Counted from the first letter of the stretch, positions 43,742-56,470 are shown. The stretch is 64,000 bases of DNA from Solea solea (GCF_958295425.1 NC_081144.1:25886327-25950326); one strand, 5' to 3'. A program made the numbers and translations. The notes: generated from the sequence alone by a model not told the origin.

Positions 43742-46732
43742 TTACAGAGAGTTATTGTAAATTTTGATGGCTGATGGCAGGAATGACTTCCTGAATCTGT
43801 CCTTGTGACAGCGGAGCTGTCTGAATCTATTGGAGAATGTGCTCTCCTGGGCCTGGAGGATGTGGTGGAGAGGATGATCGGTGTTATCCATGATGGAAAA
43901 TAGTTTATTCAGCATCCTCCTCTCCACCACCGTTTCCACGGTGTCCTGTTTGCAGCCGATGATGGAGCCGGCCTTCTTTATCAGTTTGTTGAGTTTGTTA
44001 GTTTCGCCGGCTCCAATGCTGCTCCCCCAGCACACCACAGCAAAGAACAGTGCACTGGCCACAACAGACTGGTAAAATAACTCCAACATCTTGCTGCATA
44101 CATCAAACGATCGCAACCTCCTCAGAAAGAAGAGCCTGCTCATCCCCTTCCTGTACACAGCACCGGTGTTAGCCTTCCAGTCCAGTCTGTTGTTCAGCCT
44201 CACACCAAGGAATTTGTATTCCTCCACCATCTCAATATCCTCCCCCAGTACCCTCAAAGGTTGTGGAGCCGTCCTCTTCCTCCTGAAGTCCACCACCATC
44301 TCCTTGGTCTTGGTCACATTCAGAATCAGGTGGTTCTCACTGGCCCACTTCACGAAGTCAGATACCACTGTCCTGTACTCCCCCTCCTGTCCATCCCTCA
44401 TACACCCCACCACCGCAGAGTCATCAGAGAACTTCTGCAAGTGGCATGACACAGAGTCATATTTGAAGTCTGAGGTGTATATGGTGAACAGGAAGGGGGA
44501 CAGCACAGTTCCCTGTGGGGCTCCTACATCACTAACCACCACATCAGACAAACCACCACCCAGTCGGACAAACTGTGGTCTGCCTGTCAGGTAGTCAGTG
44601 ATCCAGGAGATGGTGGGCGTGTCCACCCCCACCCCCTGCAACTTCTCTCCCAGTAACAGTGGCTGGATGGTGTTGAAAGCACTGGAGAAATCAAAGAAAG
44701 TGATTCTCACAGTTCCTCCAGCACCATCCAGGTGAGACTGAGCTCGATGCAGCAGATAGATGAGGGCGTCATCCACCCCCAGTTTGGGCTGATAAGCAAA
44801 TTGAAGTGGGTCCAGTGAGGACTTTACCTGCGGTCTAAGGTGAGCTAAGACCAGCCGCTCCAGCACCTTCATCACATGGGACGTCAGAGCCACTGGGCGG
44901 TAGTCCCCGGGTTCACGAGATGCTGATGACTTTGTCTTGGGGACAGGAACCAGGCATGATGTCTTCCACAGCGCTGGGACCATCCCCTGTTGGAGGCTCA
45001 GGTTGAAGAGGTGCTGCAGGATCACAGCCAGCTGGGTAGCACAAGCCCTCAGTAGCCTGGGGCTAAGACCGTCTGGGCCTGCAGCCTTGTTCTGCTGCAG
45101 TCTCTCCAGCTGTCTTCTGACCTGGGTGGTTGTCACAGAGAGGGGGGGGGGAGAAGGTGGTGGAGGAGAGGTGGAGAGGTGGGGGGGAGGTGATAGAGTG
45201 TCCAAGCGGTTCTCCAGGGGGGGCAGAGGGGGGAGAGGTAGAGGCAGGGGGGGAGGGAGGGAGGTGTGATGTGTGGGGGAAGCAGCAGGGGTCTGTGTGG
45301 AAGACTGTGAGCTGAACCTGTTGAAGAAGAGGTTCAGCTGATTAGCCCTCTCGATAGAGCCCTCTGTCGGTTTCTCCTTCACGTTAAATCCAGTGATGGT
45401 CTTCATTCCGGACCACACCTCCCTCGTGTCATTCTGCTGGAGTTTGGACTCCAGCTTCCTCCTGTAGGTGTCTTTGCTCTGCCTCAGCTTCTCCTTAAGG
45501 TCACGCTGTACCTTCCTCAGCTCCTCCTGGTCCCCATGTCTGAAGGCCTCTTTCTTTTTGTTGAGGAGAGTCTTCAGATCTCTGGTAACCCAAGGTTTGT
45601 TGTTGGGAAAGCAATGGACAGTCCGGGCAGGGAGAACCGTGTGTTCACAGAACCTAATGTAATCTGTGATGCAGTCTGTCATGGAGTTGATGTCCTCCCC
45701 ATGTGGCAAGCAGAGCGCATCCCAATCAGTAGACTCAAAGCAGTCCTGCAGGGCCATGTCAGCCTCCTGTGTACTCCTTCTCACTGAGCGGGTGGCAACA
45801 GGAAGCCTCTTCACTACAGGGACATACCTGGGAGTCAGCTGGACCAAGTTGTGATCAGACAAGCCAAGGGGGGGAAGGGCAGTGGCTGTGTATGCATCCC
45901 TAGCATTTGCATACAAAAGGTCAATTGTTTTATTGTCTCTGGTGGGGCAGTCGACATATTGGTGGAAGGTTGGTAAAACAGAGTCCAGCTTGGTGTGGTT
46001 AAAATCCCCAGTGATGGTGATAAATGCAGTGGGATGCTGTGTCTGTAATCTGGACACAGCAGAGTGGACACTGTCTACTGCTGCTGCTGCATCAGCTGAG
46101 GGAGGGATGTAGACAGCCACAACGATCACGGAGGTGTATTCCCTGGGGAGGTAGTATGGGCGCATTCCCACAGCCAAAAGTTCGATGTCCGGGCTACACA
46201 GACGCTCCTTCTCACAAACATGTCCGGGGTGACACCACTTCTCATTCACGTATACAGCAACGCCACCCCCTTTCTTCTTGCCGCTCAGCGCAGCATCTCT
46301 GTCTGCCCGCACAGTCTTAAAGCCCGGTACTGCCACGCTGTGCTCGGTGATGTGCGAGTGCAGCCATGTCTCGGTGAAACACATGAGGCTGCTCTCCCTG
46401 AACACCCAGCTGGTACTCACAAGCGCACAGAGCTCGTCCATTTTGTTCCCCAGAGATCTCACATTCCCCGTGATTATTGCAGGTACGGCTGGTTTGTACC
46501 TCCTCGATTTGGCTCTCACTTTGGCTCCGGCTCTACAGCCGCGACGCTTCCGCTTCAGTTCCTTCGGAAGTTCGGGCCGTGTTGTGATCAGGAGTGCCGG
46601 CTCCCTCAGCGCGATCAGCTGGTCGCGTGTGTGAACAATGCCCCCGCTGCGCTGTGCGTCCGTCTCGCCACCAAAAAGTAAAAAAAAGTAACAGAAGAGC
46701 CACAGAAACCGCACAAAAGTAGCGGAGTACAT
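43742..46732 (-). CDS. L2 LINE endonuclease-reverse transcriptase, intact
   Basis: A single 996-residue frame from ATG (46732) to TAA (43744-43742). The N-terminus is hydrophobic (to about residue 20), then basic (KELKRKRRGCRAGAKVRAKS). APE-type endonuclease, about 85-300: TGNVRSL (N90), FTETWL (E121), TGDFNH (D243, N245), LSDHN (S292, D293, H294), so the catalytic set is present. A proline-rich linker covers about 491-532. Reverse transcriptase, about 535-870: AAGPDGLSP, FFDFSSAFNTI (motif A, D681), GAPQGTVLSPFLF (motif B, 738-), KFSDDSAV (motif C, D770-D771). A typical L2 C-terminal region follows (YKFLGVRLNNRLDWKANT, FFLRRLRSFDVCSKML, FYQSVVASALFFAVVCWG). Nicks target DNA and copies its own RNA at the nick (target-primed reverse transcription). 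No defect seen, so it could be a source copy. Confidence 0.9.
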   Translation of the reverse strand: MYSATFVRFLWLFCYFFLLFGGETDAQRSGGIVHTRDQLIALREPALLITTRPELPKELKRKRRGCRAGAKVRAKSRRYKPAVPAIITGNVRSLGNKMDELCALVSTSWVFRESSLMCFTETWLHSHITEHSVAVPGFKTVRADRDAALSGKKKGGGVAVYVNEKWCHPGHVCEKERLCSPDIELLAVGMRPYYLPREYTSVIVVAVYIPPSADAAAAVDSVHSAVSRLQTQHPTAFITITGDFNHTKLDSVLPTFHQYVDCPTRDNKTIDLLYANARDAYTATALPPLGLSDHNLVQLTPRYVPVVKRLPVATRSVRRSTQEADMALQDCFESTDWDALCLPHGEDINSMTDCITDYIRFCEHTVLPARTVHCFPNNKPWVTRDLKTLLNKKKEAFRHGDQEELRKVQRDLKEKLRQSKDTYRRKLESKLQQNDTREVWSGMKTITGFNVKEKPTEGSIERANQLNLFFNRFSSQSSTQTPAASPTHHTSLPPPLPLPLPPLPPLENRLDTLSPPPHLSTSPPPPSPPPLSVTTTQVRRQLERLQQNKAAGPDGLSPRLLRACATQLAVILQHLFNLSLQQGMVPALWKTSCLVPVPKTKSSASREPGDYRPVALTSHVMKVLERLVLAHLRPQVKSSLDPLQFAYQPKLGVDDALIYLLHRAQSHLDGAGGTVRITFFDFSSAFNTIQPLLLGEKLQGVGVDTPTISWITDYLTGRPQFVRLGGGLSDVVVSDVGAPQGTVLSPFLFTIYTSDFKYDSVSCHLQKFSDDSAVVGCMRDGQEGEYRTVVSDFVKWASENHLILNVTKTKEMVVDFRRKRTAPQPLRVLGEDIEMVEEYKFLGVRLNNRLDWKANTGAVYRKGMSRLFFLRRLRSFDVCSKMLELFYQSVVASALFFAVVCWGSSIGAGETNKLNKLIKKAGSIIGCKQDTVETVVERRMLNKLFSIMDNTDHPLHHILQAQESTFSNRFRQLRCHKDRFRKSFLPSAIKIYNNSL

Positions 46733-46862
46733 GGCGCAACTGTTCCGGAAAGTGTCACTCCAGATGCGAAAATAATAAGTTAGAAAAAAGTACTTAATTT
46801 AAAGAAAACGCTAATACACAAAGGGAGCTGCTGTGTCGAGCTGCCGCTAGCACGGCGCCTAG

Positions 46863-47765
46863 GACATCGATTGCTGGTTACCTGTTACCAGTTAGGCTAC
46901 TGTACCTGTTGTAACAGGGTAACAATTAACCTTCACGGACCAAAAAGAACGTTGGTCTTCTCTGTTAGTGTGGGAAGCTTTTGCTTCAACATGGCGGCAC
47001 AGGGTGACGGCCTCTGTGTCGAAAACCAAACACATCATACAAACATACTTACACTCACTTTATGTTCAAATAAAATCCCCCAAAAAGTAATATATATAAA
47101 AGTAATAGCTGCTATATTTCTCAGTAATGTGATAGGTTTGCACTGAATAAATATTAACCAATAAATAAAAGTCCACACAATATGAAAGTAATTATGTTGT
47201 AAAAACCTTGTGTCATCAAAACAAAAGTGCATTCTTTCAAAAACAAGCGAGCGTGGACGCATCATTAATCTCAATTTCCTGGACAGAAAACTGTTTTTAG
47301 AAACAATTTCACCAACAACAGTCGGTGCTGATCAGGTCATCACCACTAAAAGCACATTTCTATTATGGATCTGCAGCAAAAGAGGTGAAAACAGTTTAAA
47401 CGACAAATGAATTGATCTGGTGTTCAAAGATGAAATAACAGATCAATAACATGTTATGAAAAACATCAGAAAACCTTTATTGTAATTACAAAGGAAAACA
47501 ATGAAATGAGATGTGACCTCAGAGGATAAATATAAAAACGTATAAACACACAACGCAGGACATTCAGTGATCATTTAAAACCATAAATAACCGTAAAGAA
47601 GTCGGACTACGTGCTAACATCTGTTCACAGGTTTAGATTCAAGCTGTTGGTCACTCTTTACCACGGATATACTGTATTTAGCTTTTATGTCTTATCATTA
47701 GTCTGATTAAAATCAAGCTAGTCTTAGTCGGACTAACATACGTGGATAATGTGATTCATAGTCCT
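46863..47765. other. No gene seen
   Basis: AT-rich sequence with no recognisable domain on either strand. Confidence 0.4.
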
Positions 47766-47769
47766 ATTG

Positions 47770-48168
47770 CTCACAGTCCATCACTGTCCACCATCGTCCA
47801 TCATCATCCATCATAGTCCATCACTGTCCATCATCGTATATCACCGTCCATCACTGCCCATCAACATCAATCTCACCGTCCATCATCGTCCATCATCGTC
47901 CATCACTGTCCATCATCATCCATCATCGTCCATGTCACCGTCCATCATCGTCCATCACTGTCCATCATCGTCCACCATCGTCCATCACCGTCCATCACTG
48001 CCCATCAACGTCAATCTCATCGTCCATCATCGTCCATGTCATCGTCCATCATCGTCCATCACCGTCAATCTCATTGTCCATCATCGTCCATCACTCTCCA
48101 CCATCGTCCATCACTGTCCACCATCGTCCATCATCGTCCATCACTGTCCATCTCATCGTCCATCTTGA
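47770..48168 (+). repeat. 10-bp minisatellite (tccatcatcg)n
   Basis: About 400 bp of tccatcatcg / tccatcactg units with a few insertions (tccatgtcaccg, cccatcaacgtcaatctcat). It produces the His/Ser/Pro-rich frames there, which are not genes. Confidence 0.93.
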
Positions 48169-50224
48169 CGTTCATTATGTGTTTTTCTGTGACATACAGG
48201 AAACTGATTCAATATGCACTCATAGAGAAAGACAGCACCACCTATGGAGTTGGAGTCAGATGTATATTGATTCTCTCCTTGATTCTTAGTTGGACTATGA
48301 GCGTAGCTTGATTAAGCTATGCATGTAAACATGCTGAGTGCCATCATGTGTGAGACTTTCATGGCCTCGTGTGTTGACTCTGAGTTCATAAAGAACTGAA
48401 TCTCACAGCTGGAGCTTTCGTTCTCAGTAAAAGGTCAGAACTGGCCTTTAAACAATGTAGTCCACCTTTTCTTTGACCCCTGAGGTCACAGCATCTGCAC
48501 GTGCTGAATAACACCACTCACCCTCAGAGTCATGCTCGTGTGAATAATTACGGCACAAAACATTTATTTATATGTACAAGCCTGGAAAGCATAGGCTGCA
48601 TGCATGCATATGTATGTACTACAAACACACACGATGTAAGGCATCATGTAAATGTGTGGAAGCCTCTGGTGTCACAGAATCAGAGTTTTATTCCATGCAA
48701 CCGTGATGCAAGTTATTGCTCTTTCTGTACGACTCATCACTGTCTGCTGCACATGAAGTCATCCAGCACATCCCTTTGTCTTTTTGCCGTGTTCCGCTGT
48801 GTCCCAGCATGCATCACTGTCAGCCGTCCTCCCCAACGGCTCCTGATTTATGAATTCCATCCTGGTTTGTCATTACTGCCTCCGGAGGGGAACGATGATG
48901 GGCCAATATGTCGAGTCTGTCAGCGGGAGAATCACACCTCATGTCCGCAAACATCATGAATATTCCCGTGACAACCTGTGGCCTGCAGCAGTCGCACACT
49001 CAGATAATACCAGATGATGTATTAAGATGTTACAAGCAATTTTGGGTTGTTTCATTTCTCAGGGAGATCGATTTTTGGCAGAGGTCCCTCCACTAAAGCC
49101 GTGTTTCATGGAGGGAATATTTCTGCAGCTGTCATCATGGCACTGTTTGCTGTTCAAGCTCCATAAAATAAAACAAAGCCCATTGGAGATGTGCCTCATG
49201 AAACTTGTAAAACAGCAGACATCGTCCTCTTGTGTTCGCTTTCGTGGGCATTAGGAGAAAAAAGCCAAGCTGAAGTCTAAAAATACAGCAAGCTCAGTCA
49301 GTCTGTGCTGCTTCTTTAATAATAACACTAACCCAGGGTGTGACGCAGTGTAATTATCACTTACAGAAGCTCCTGGGTAGACATTTACACACACACACAC
49401 GCACACACACACACATCTACAAGCCACTTCCTCCTTCCAAGAAGTCAATCGTCTTCTTTGTAACAGCCAAACCTGGAACTATATCTACCAATGTTGTTGT
49501 AGCTCTGGAACAAAATGTGACGTACATTGGGAGACGCAAAGAGGACAAATCAACAAATGTCCAGTCCAAAATACAATGTGCAGGCACCGCAAAGCCGTCC
49601 AAATCAGGTAAGGCACAACTCCAAAAACCAAAAATACAAACAAACCAGGTCAAAGATCAACAGACAAACACAAGATAAAAACCCGAGAGCAATCAGGCAG
49701 GGACATGTGGTGAGTACTGGACTATATAAGGACACGATCCTCCTCCGAAGAAGCTTACAGTGTTTCTTTAACCTGTCCGTGGTTATCTCTCAGCCTGAGA
49801 TACATAATAGACATACATAAAAAAATATAACAGAAGGGTCCATCACTAAAACTAGAACTGACACAAAACTCACTAGCTAGAAGTTAGAAGAAGAAGAATT
49901 GGTGATGTACAGGTAAGTTCTGTGGGCCCCTCTCTCGACCACATCCTTCAGAGGATCCAGATCTTCAGAGGGTCACAAGTTTCCGATGGATGGACTTAAA
50001 ACACGTATCCAAGGGAATATCATTCATTCTGGCTCATGGAGACGTGTTAAGGTTAGGCTGGCTTCACACACGTCTGTTTCACTTTACAGCACTTTTACTA
50101 TCTCACTTATTGGGACCCTTCTGTTCGGGGCCTTAGCACAGGGGTCCAACAGCAAGAGGCTTGAGTAAAACAAACTGTAGTCCAAGGACTGGACACGATC
50201 ATCGCTTCTGAGCCACAACAAGAA
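48169..50224. other. No gene seen; possible conserved non-coding DNA near 48.8 kb
   Basis: 48830-48990 is a balanced, non-repetitive stretch (tccggaggggaacgatgatg, cgcaaacatcatgaatattc) unlike the surrounding AT-rich DNA. (AC)n at 49387-49416. A possible dispersed repeat with actatataaggacacgatcc lies at about 49560-49760. No coding region is supported. Confidence 0.4.
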
Positions 50225-50547
50225 TGTAAAGTGGTTGGTGTAGTGGTTAACGCTCTTGTCTTTGCAGAAGAAGACCCAGGTTCTCCATCTTCCTGTATGG
50301 AGGTCACATGTTCTCCCCGTGTGTGCATGGGTTTTCTCCGGGTTCTCCGGTTTCCTCCCACAGTCCAAAAACATGTAGATTTGGGGAGTAGGCAAAGAGG
50401 ACACTGGTGTGAATGTGAGTGTGAATGGTTGTTTGTCCTGTGTTCCTGTGATGGACTGGCGACCTGTACCCCGCCTTTTGCCTTATGTCTGCTGGAATTG
50501 GCACCAGCAACCCTCACGACCCTCATGTGGTAGAAGATGGATGGATG
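50225..50547 (+). mobile_element. tRNA-headed SINE, complete
   Basis: The head ggttggtgtagtggttaacg matches an RNA polymerase III A box (TGGTGTAGTGG). aggttctccatc is a poor B box about 45 bp later. The body has catgttctccccgtgtgtgc, gttttctccgggttctccgg and tcctcccacagtccaaaaac. The tail has gtgatggactggcgacctgt, ends with tagaagatggatggatgac and is shared with fish LINE 3' ends. Widespread fish SINE layout; family name not assigned. Confidence 0.78.
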
Positions 50548-51182
50548 ACAACCTGCTTGCTGTGAGGCAACAGTGGCTACATTGTCCACCGTGTGGCACC
50601 CACTGTTGATACTTTTTTGTGGCAAATCAAAATATTTTCATGTGTGTTTCATAGAAATAACTGGTAATTACATTCCTGTAATTCTTATATCCCACCTTTA
50701 AATATCTAGTCTAATTAGCATCTAATGGTGATGTCGACCTTCTGAGCTTCCACATTGAATAAACCATTCTAAATAATTATACACTTATAACTTTTAAAAT
50801 TGTGGTAATGTCGCTCTTTCCAATGATTTCGATGGGAGACTGAACTGTGTGTGAAACAGCTGCCTGGAGGTGTCACCAGGACAGGTCATGTGACATCTCG
50901 TGAACTTCTGTATCTACACCTCCTTCATGCTAACACGGTCATTAATTATCTGTACTTTAAGCCCAATTTATTTCTAGTTGTATTTTATTTTCAGTTTGAA
51001 CTTCCCCAACAAAACAAGAGTCACTGTCACTCTCTCTTTGTGTGTGTGTGTGTGTGTGTTCGACAGCCTTGCTTGTCCCGACATGACCTGAAACCTTAGA
51101 ATAGAAAAGTGGTCATTTGTTAGGGCAGCATTTGCTCACGCTCATCAATCTTCTGTTTTCTGTTTGTATGTCACACTCTGTT

Positions 51183-51215
<33 letters not shown>

Positions 51216-52260
51216 CCGTGATACCAAATGTGTGTCCCAAGGATAGACTACATTAGAGCAGATTTATGAGCAGCATTGGTGTGTGGAGTTCACTTCAGGC
51301 AGCTCACTTCCAAATAAACTTGATTAGCCAGGCCTGTTGTTGCCTGGATGTCCTCGATCTGTCTGCGACGCTTTCTCTCCTGCACCTGACGTACTTCAGA
51401 GACCTTGATGATGAAGAGCTTTCACTTCACTACCTGTTTGAAATATTGATTGGGAATAAAAACTTTCTTGTTCTTAAGTTTCCTTCAGGTGAGAACTAAA
51501 ACATGCCCAGGAGACTGCAGAACTATGAGCACTTATAAAATATTCAACAACTCACCAAGAGACAATACAGCGTTAGTCTGGCATCATCAACAACACGACA
51601 CAGGGTTATTAAACCATCACACACACTTAACGCACACTTGTTTGTGTTTCTATGAGGGGAACCAAAGACTAAATACAAGAGCCAGGGTTCATACTTTGAG
51701 ATAGTTGAGGAAACTTTGAGGTGAAACTTGCAGTCCAGAACAAACTCAATTTTATTAATCCCAATAAAATCTCATCACATTAAAAATCCAGCAGTTTATG
51801 TGTTGAATTTGCGTCGTTACAGTCTTTGTTACAGTAGCGCGATGTCCATATCTTTCATTTAATGTTGCTGTTGTTTTATTGTGTGTAACATGTGTTGTGT
51901 TAGAGACGACAACTACTAATCGCAGAGCTAATGCAAAGCCAAATAATGGCAGATATAATGAATAACCTGTTCATAGCAGACTGTGAAGCTAACACTGAAC
52001 TAACTGCAGAGTTAATATCAGTGGTAATAACAGGGCTAACTAAAGGCAAAGCTAAAAGCAGAGCTGATATCATTACAGAAGATTTAGAGACAAATGAATG
52101 ATTTATTTGAGTTATTTATCATTGTTGTGGTCTTTTATTACTGCCACCTGGTGGAATGGAGTATGGATCATGGGTTGTCATCACACATATTTACATAATC
52201 TCCCTGAATGATTCAGTTCCTTAAATAAAGATTCCTGGAAATTAAAGTTTCTGGGATTAT
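50548..52260. other. No gene seen
   Basis: (GT)n at about 51039-51059 and 51184-51215. At 51910-52080 gctaa words recur irregularly. No coding region recognised. Confidence 0.4.
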
Positions 52261-52690
52261 GTGGTGGAAACCTGGCTTTAGAGCTCTTACACACACACAC
52301 ACGTTCATAGAAATAATTCACTCCCTATCCCCTTACCCTAATCCCAGTTTGAACCCTAACCCAACAACCAGTTCGTAATCCCCAAAAAGCACTTTAAAGT
52401 TCCAAAAATGTCCTCACTCCCTATGGTTTAGAAGTGTGTTGGTCTTCACAAAGCTCACACGCACACACGGACACACACACGCACACACACTTCCTTCACC
52501 ACTCCAATACACACAGACCATGTCAGTGTTTAATGTCTCGTTCTCTCCCAGGATGGTATCGCTTGTCATTCAGAGATAAAGTCTCTGATGTTTCCATAGC
52601 GGTCCTTGTCCTCATGCATTCACCACACTGACATAGATACAATAGCCCCCCTCCCCGTCCTCCCCCCCTCCCATTCAGCCTCTGTCCTCC
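52261..52690. other. CA-rich non-coding stretch
   Basis: (AC)n at about 52289-52301 and 52456-52490. ccctatccccttaccctaat and gaaccctaacccaacaacc at 52320-52365 resemble a diverged member of the 30.3-kb dispersed family. No gene. Confidence 0.4.
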
Positions 52691-52990
52691 TCTCAGTGAC
52701 TCGATAATGTGTAACCTTACACGCCCGGGCCAGCGCCGCAGGTTTGGACCTGATCGCCGCTGTTTCCGACAGCATTGATATTCACCCGCTGCCTCATGCC
52801 AGCCTGGGTTGCTTTTTTTTGTTTTTTTTCCAAACACCTATCTACGATCGTGTGGCAGCGGCGGCGTGGCCAAGATTGTGTAATTGATCTGTCAAAGGCT
52901 TCATGCCAGAAGGTTATGTTTGGGAATCAGAGCGTTTCTCTCTCAGTGACTCTGAGCCAAACGATCAGGAATCAGCTTTTATCTGAAAGA
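52691..52990. other. Candidate conserved non-coding element
   Basis: Non-repetitive, compositionally balanced sequence with words such as acagcattgatattcacccg and gtgtaattgatctgtcaaag, interrupted only by a T-rich run at 52813-52830. No open frame with a domain. Status as conserved is a guess from texture; it needs alignment. Confidence 0.25.
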
Positions 52991-55900
52991 GCGGAGACAG
53001 GAGTGTTCACCCTGTCATCTCATGTCGTGGGTTTGATGGTGGAGAATAAAGAGCATTTTCTGCTCTGTTGTCCAAGTGATTTGCACAAAGACACACTTTG
53101 TGGCAGAGAGTTATTGGAAATGGAAAGATGAGGGCGATGAAGACAGATCAGGTTTCTTTGATGTCAAACCCCTGCACCAAAGACCGTAAACATGGCTGCC
53201 AGTGGGTCGTTACCAGGCTTTGGCAGAGCTTGTTGACCAGCGGACCATCTGAATCAGGTCTGGAATCACAATATAATATTAGTATAATGTTAATATTATT
53301 ATCATCTGCCCTTCATTAACTGCTTGTCCTTTTCTGAGGGTCACAGTGATGATGATAATTGTCATTAATGGTTTCTTTCTTCTCTTTTCTCTCTGTCTGT
53401 GCTACCTACCTATCTACCACCTTCCTTCCTCCAGATGTGATGAGATTCAGGGTCTTATTTCATGATTTTATTGGCATTATTAAAGACAAATAATCCTGAT
53501 GCCAAACTTTTACCAGTGACCTTTATATATTTATATATTGAGCACAAACTGTTCTATAAATGTTCTGCTTTCCAACGAGAGTGGACGAGCATCGTTACTT
53601 TTTAATCTCTTCAATAAATGTGTCATTTAATTGAGCTGAATCCTTGAAGGACTGCCTTCAGTTCTGCTCTCTCCGCTGCCTGGTGTGTGTTTGGAATACT
53701 GAGCATTTCAGGCCAAATCCTCCTTATTATTATACAGGTATAGAATATATGAATTATATCACAGAGCTCTCAACATTGGTGCAAATAAATCCATTAAATA
53801 ATCATATAATCCTTTCTTTTTTTACTGAATTGGCGTGTCCACGAGTGTACCCCCTCCCGCCCTCCCCCCCTCAGCTCAATATGCACATGTTTGAAGTGCT
53901 GGCGTCTGACTGTGCAGCCAAAAGACGAGAGGATTAATGTTTTAAGACCAAATGTTTTCACAGAGCGGTGTTGATATAAAGGAGAAAGAAAAGCAGAATT
54001 CATGCTCGTTCTTCCTTTGATGGGATTAAATGTCACGCTGCTTTTCTAACGTTTATCATGTCACGTATGTTGGATGGAGGTGATGATGGTGGTGGGATCA
54101 GGAACTGACCTCGGAAAAGCGGTTAGACTGAATGTAGATGCTTCAGATTAGCTAAACTGATATTAGGTGCAGCTAATTGATTTCTTATCAGGTTTGTTTG
54201 ATCAGATTTTCCTTCCATCTCCCGTGCAGCGCCGTCGCCGACCTTATCTCCACTCCCTCCTGTGTTTCCAGCTTTTTGTCCACAGTTTTCCTGCCATCGT
54301 ATTCAAATCACATATTTTTCTTTTTCCTTTTTTCTTCTTTAGCCCCACAGGACCTCCCTGTGGTCTGTGCAGCTTTTATGACGACAAAGAAACCTGGGAA
54401 ACTCATGAGAGAATATTAATGAGAGAAAATGATTTTTGCTCTGCTGAGAAGTGAGTGACAGTTGTCTCCACTTTCTCTGCCTCTGTTATCACATTTTTAT
54501 TTAATTGTTCACTCTGTAAACATTTAACTTATTTCTGTGAAAAGCCCAATGTGGAGAATAAAGTGTTTAAAAAGTGATTCTGCCCTGAAACGTGACTTTA
54601 GACGACAATAGTCCTGTTCTTTCTCCCCATACTTTGTGTTCCTCTCCTCTCTGTGACTCCCAGACTGCAGGATCCAGATTCAGACCTGCTGTTATTATTA
54701 ATATTATATATTAGTACTAATATTATTATATAATATAAATAGGTTATAATAGACACATCCAGTTGTAGTAGTATTGTTAACATTATTGTGCTATGATTAA
54801 AATTGATATCAGTATGTGTTTTTTTGCACCAGTTCATGCTACAGCTTGTATAAATGACGTTGTAATACTATTAAAAATATCACAACTGCTTCAGAACAAA
54901 CTACTGTTACTATTATATGTACAGTATCTGCTCCTGATCTCTCTCCTCTGTCCCTCATGCTTCCAGTAATTTAGGTGGCGATATGTCTCCTTTCATCTCG
55001 TCAGTATTAGTTTCTATTCTTTCTATTTTCCTGTTCTCCTTTTATGTCATAGACCAAACAACTTTAGCTGATGGCTAGGTGTTAGCATGTGAAGATCATC
55101 CATTAAAAAGATTCCATTCTTTAATAACTGTCCAGATTTTTACTGACTGATCCTTTCAGCTCAATAACAACTTGAGTGTCTTTATAAAGATTTATTTCAC
55201 ACACACGCAGTCAGACAGCAGTTAGGTTGTAAAACTGACAAGTCGTACAGGTTCTGATGATTGGTAGATTTTCAAAAACACATACGAAGGTTAATATATA
55301 ACAAAAGAGCTTTGATTAGAACAGCACATGCTCCAAACACAAAGACTGGAGGTTATCTTAAACATGATATCTGTCACATATCACAATAAGCAGCGTGATA
55401 GTTTTGCCTGCTGGAAAGTTCTACACCTCCCACAACTAACCAAGAATTTTACCTTTCAGATGTAACATTCACCCACAACTGGGTACATAAAGCTACATTC
55501 TTGGGTATGAATGTGTTACACACTAACACAGTCAAACACAGTTTAATGTAAACATTCTGACTTAATAACTTTAAATCTACTTTAATTTAAAAGCCAATGA
55601 ATGGCCGTTTAGATTTTTGTTCCCTGAAAAGTGATTTTGTCACAGAGTTGCTTTTTGCTGCAGTTTCACTCTGAAAGCCACTCACATTACATACATGTCA
55701 CACGTGTGCTGACACAGCACGAAACTGTTCACTGAAGTGAGTAAATATAAGGCGGTTTCCCAGTCCATGAGGGTCCACTCGACTGCCTGCAGAGGGCAAA
55801 GGTCAACACTGATGATCGACTGTGGTTTGCGGTCAGTGAAGGCAACATCATATTTTCGTGGTTATCTAACATTGATTTTTGGAGCAGTAACAATGATTAC

Positions 55901-56470
55901 TGTGCTCAGCTGGAAAACAAACGTGTTTCACTGCAGATGCTGTGCAAGCAACTAATGGTGCTCTACTCGGGTTTCAGTGACAGAACCTGGTACATGGTAC
56001 TGAGCCCGATCACGACCACGTTCACTGGTATTTCAGTTCAGTGACTGAAGTTCTGTCAACAAATCTGAACTAATGATTCACTCTCACCCAAAACAACTGC
56101 TTTACATATCACAGGTATGTGATTGTGTCGCGGAGAAAAACCACATCAGCACAGTTTCATGCAGCCGTGCTGTGATGACTCCGCCCACATAGAGCTGTGT
56201 AGTTCTAGAACTGTCTATGGAAAAGCACCATGAAGCAAATAGCAGAGCCAACACACTATGGGTAAAAACAGGAAAGGAACCTCCCACAAAAATCAGTGAT
56301 TGAATGAACATGTACAACATTTTCAGGAACCAGTCTGTAATTCATCTGTATTTGTACACACATCTGAACTGGTGCTATTACTGTACTATACATGTATGTA
56401 TATACATGTATGTATAAACATGACTACATTATTAACTACATTTGCAATGCTAACAAAAACATAGTTTTCC
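52991..56470. other. No gene seen
   Basis: Mostly unique-looking, AT-rich sequence. At 56120-56260 gatgactccgcccacataga and nearby words resemble a common fish dispersed repeat. No frame has a recognisable domain. Confidence 0.4.

Larger units (their letters stand above)
43496..46862 (-). mobile_element. Near-full-length L2-clade LINE
   Basis: On the minus strand: about 130 bp of 5' untranslated sequence, an uninterrupted 996-codon ORF, a 38-nt A run directly after the stop, about 200 bp of 3' UTR with gggatgaataaagtatttct, and a terminal (TTCTA)n at 43496-43520. The TTCTA-type 3' microsatellite is a hallmark of L2/CR1-like LINEs, which prime on short 3' repeats. The 5' limit is approximate and no target-site duplication was resolved. 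Confidence 0.82.

Noticed and set aside
44937..46681. Several plus-strand frames of 110-167 codons
   Set aside because: They are shadows of the intact minus-strand L2 ORF.
47767..48311. His/Ser/Pro-rich 133-codon frame
   Set aside because: Generated by the (tccatcatcg)n minisatellite.
50225..50290. Functional tRNA gene
   Set aside because: The A box is good but the B box and cloverleaf are poor, and it continues into a SINE body and tail.
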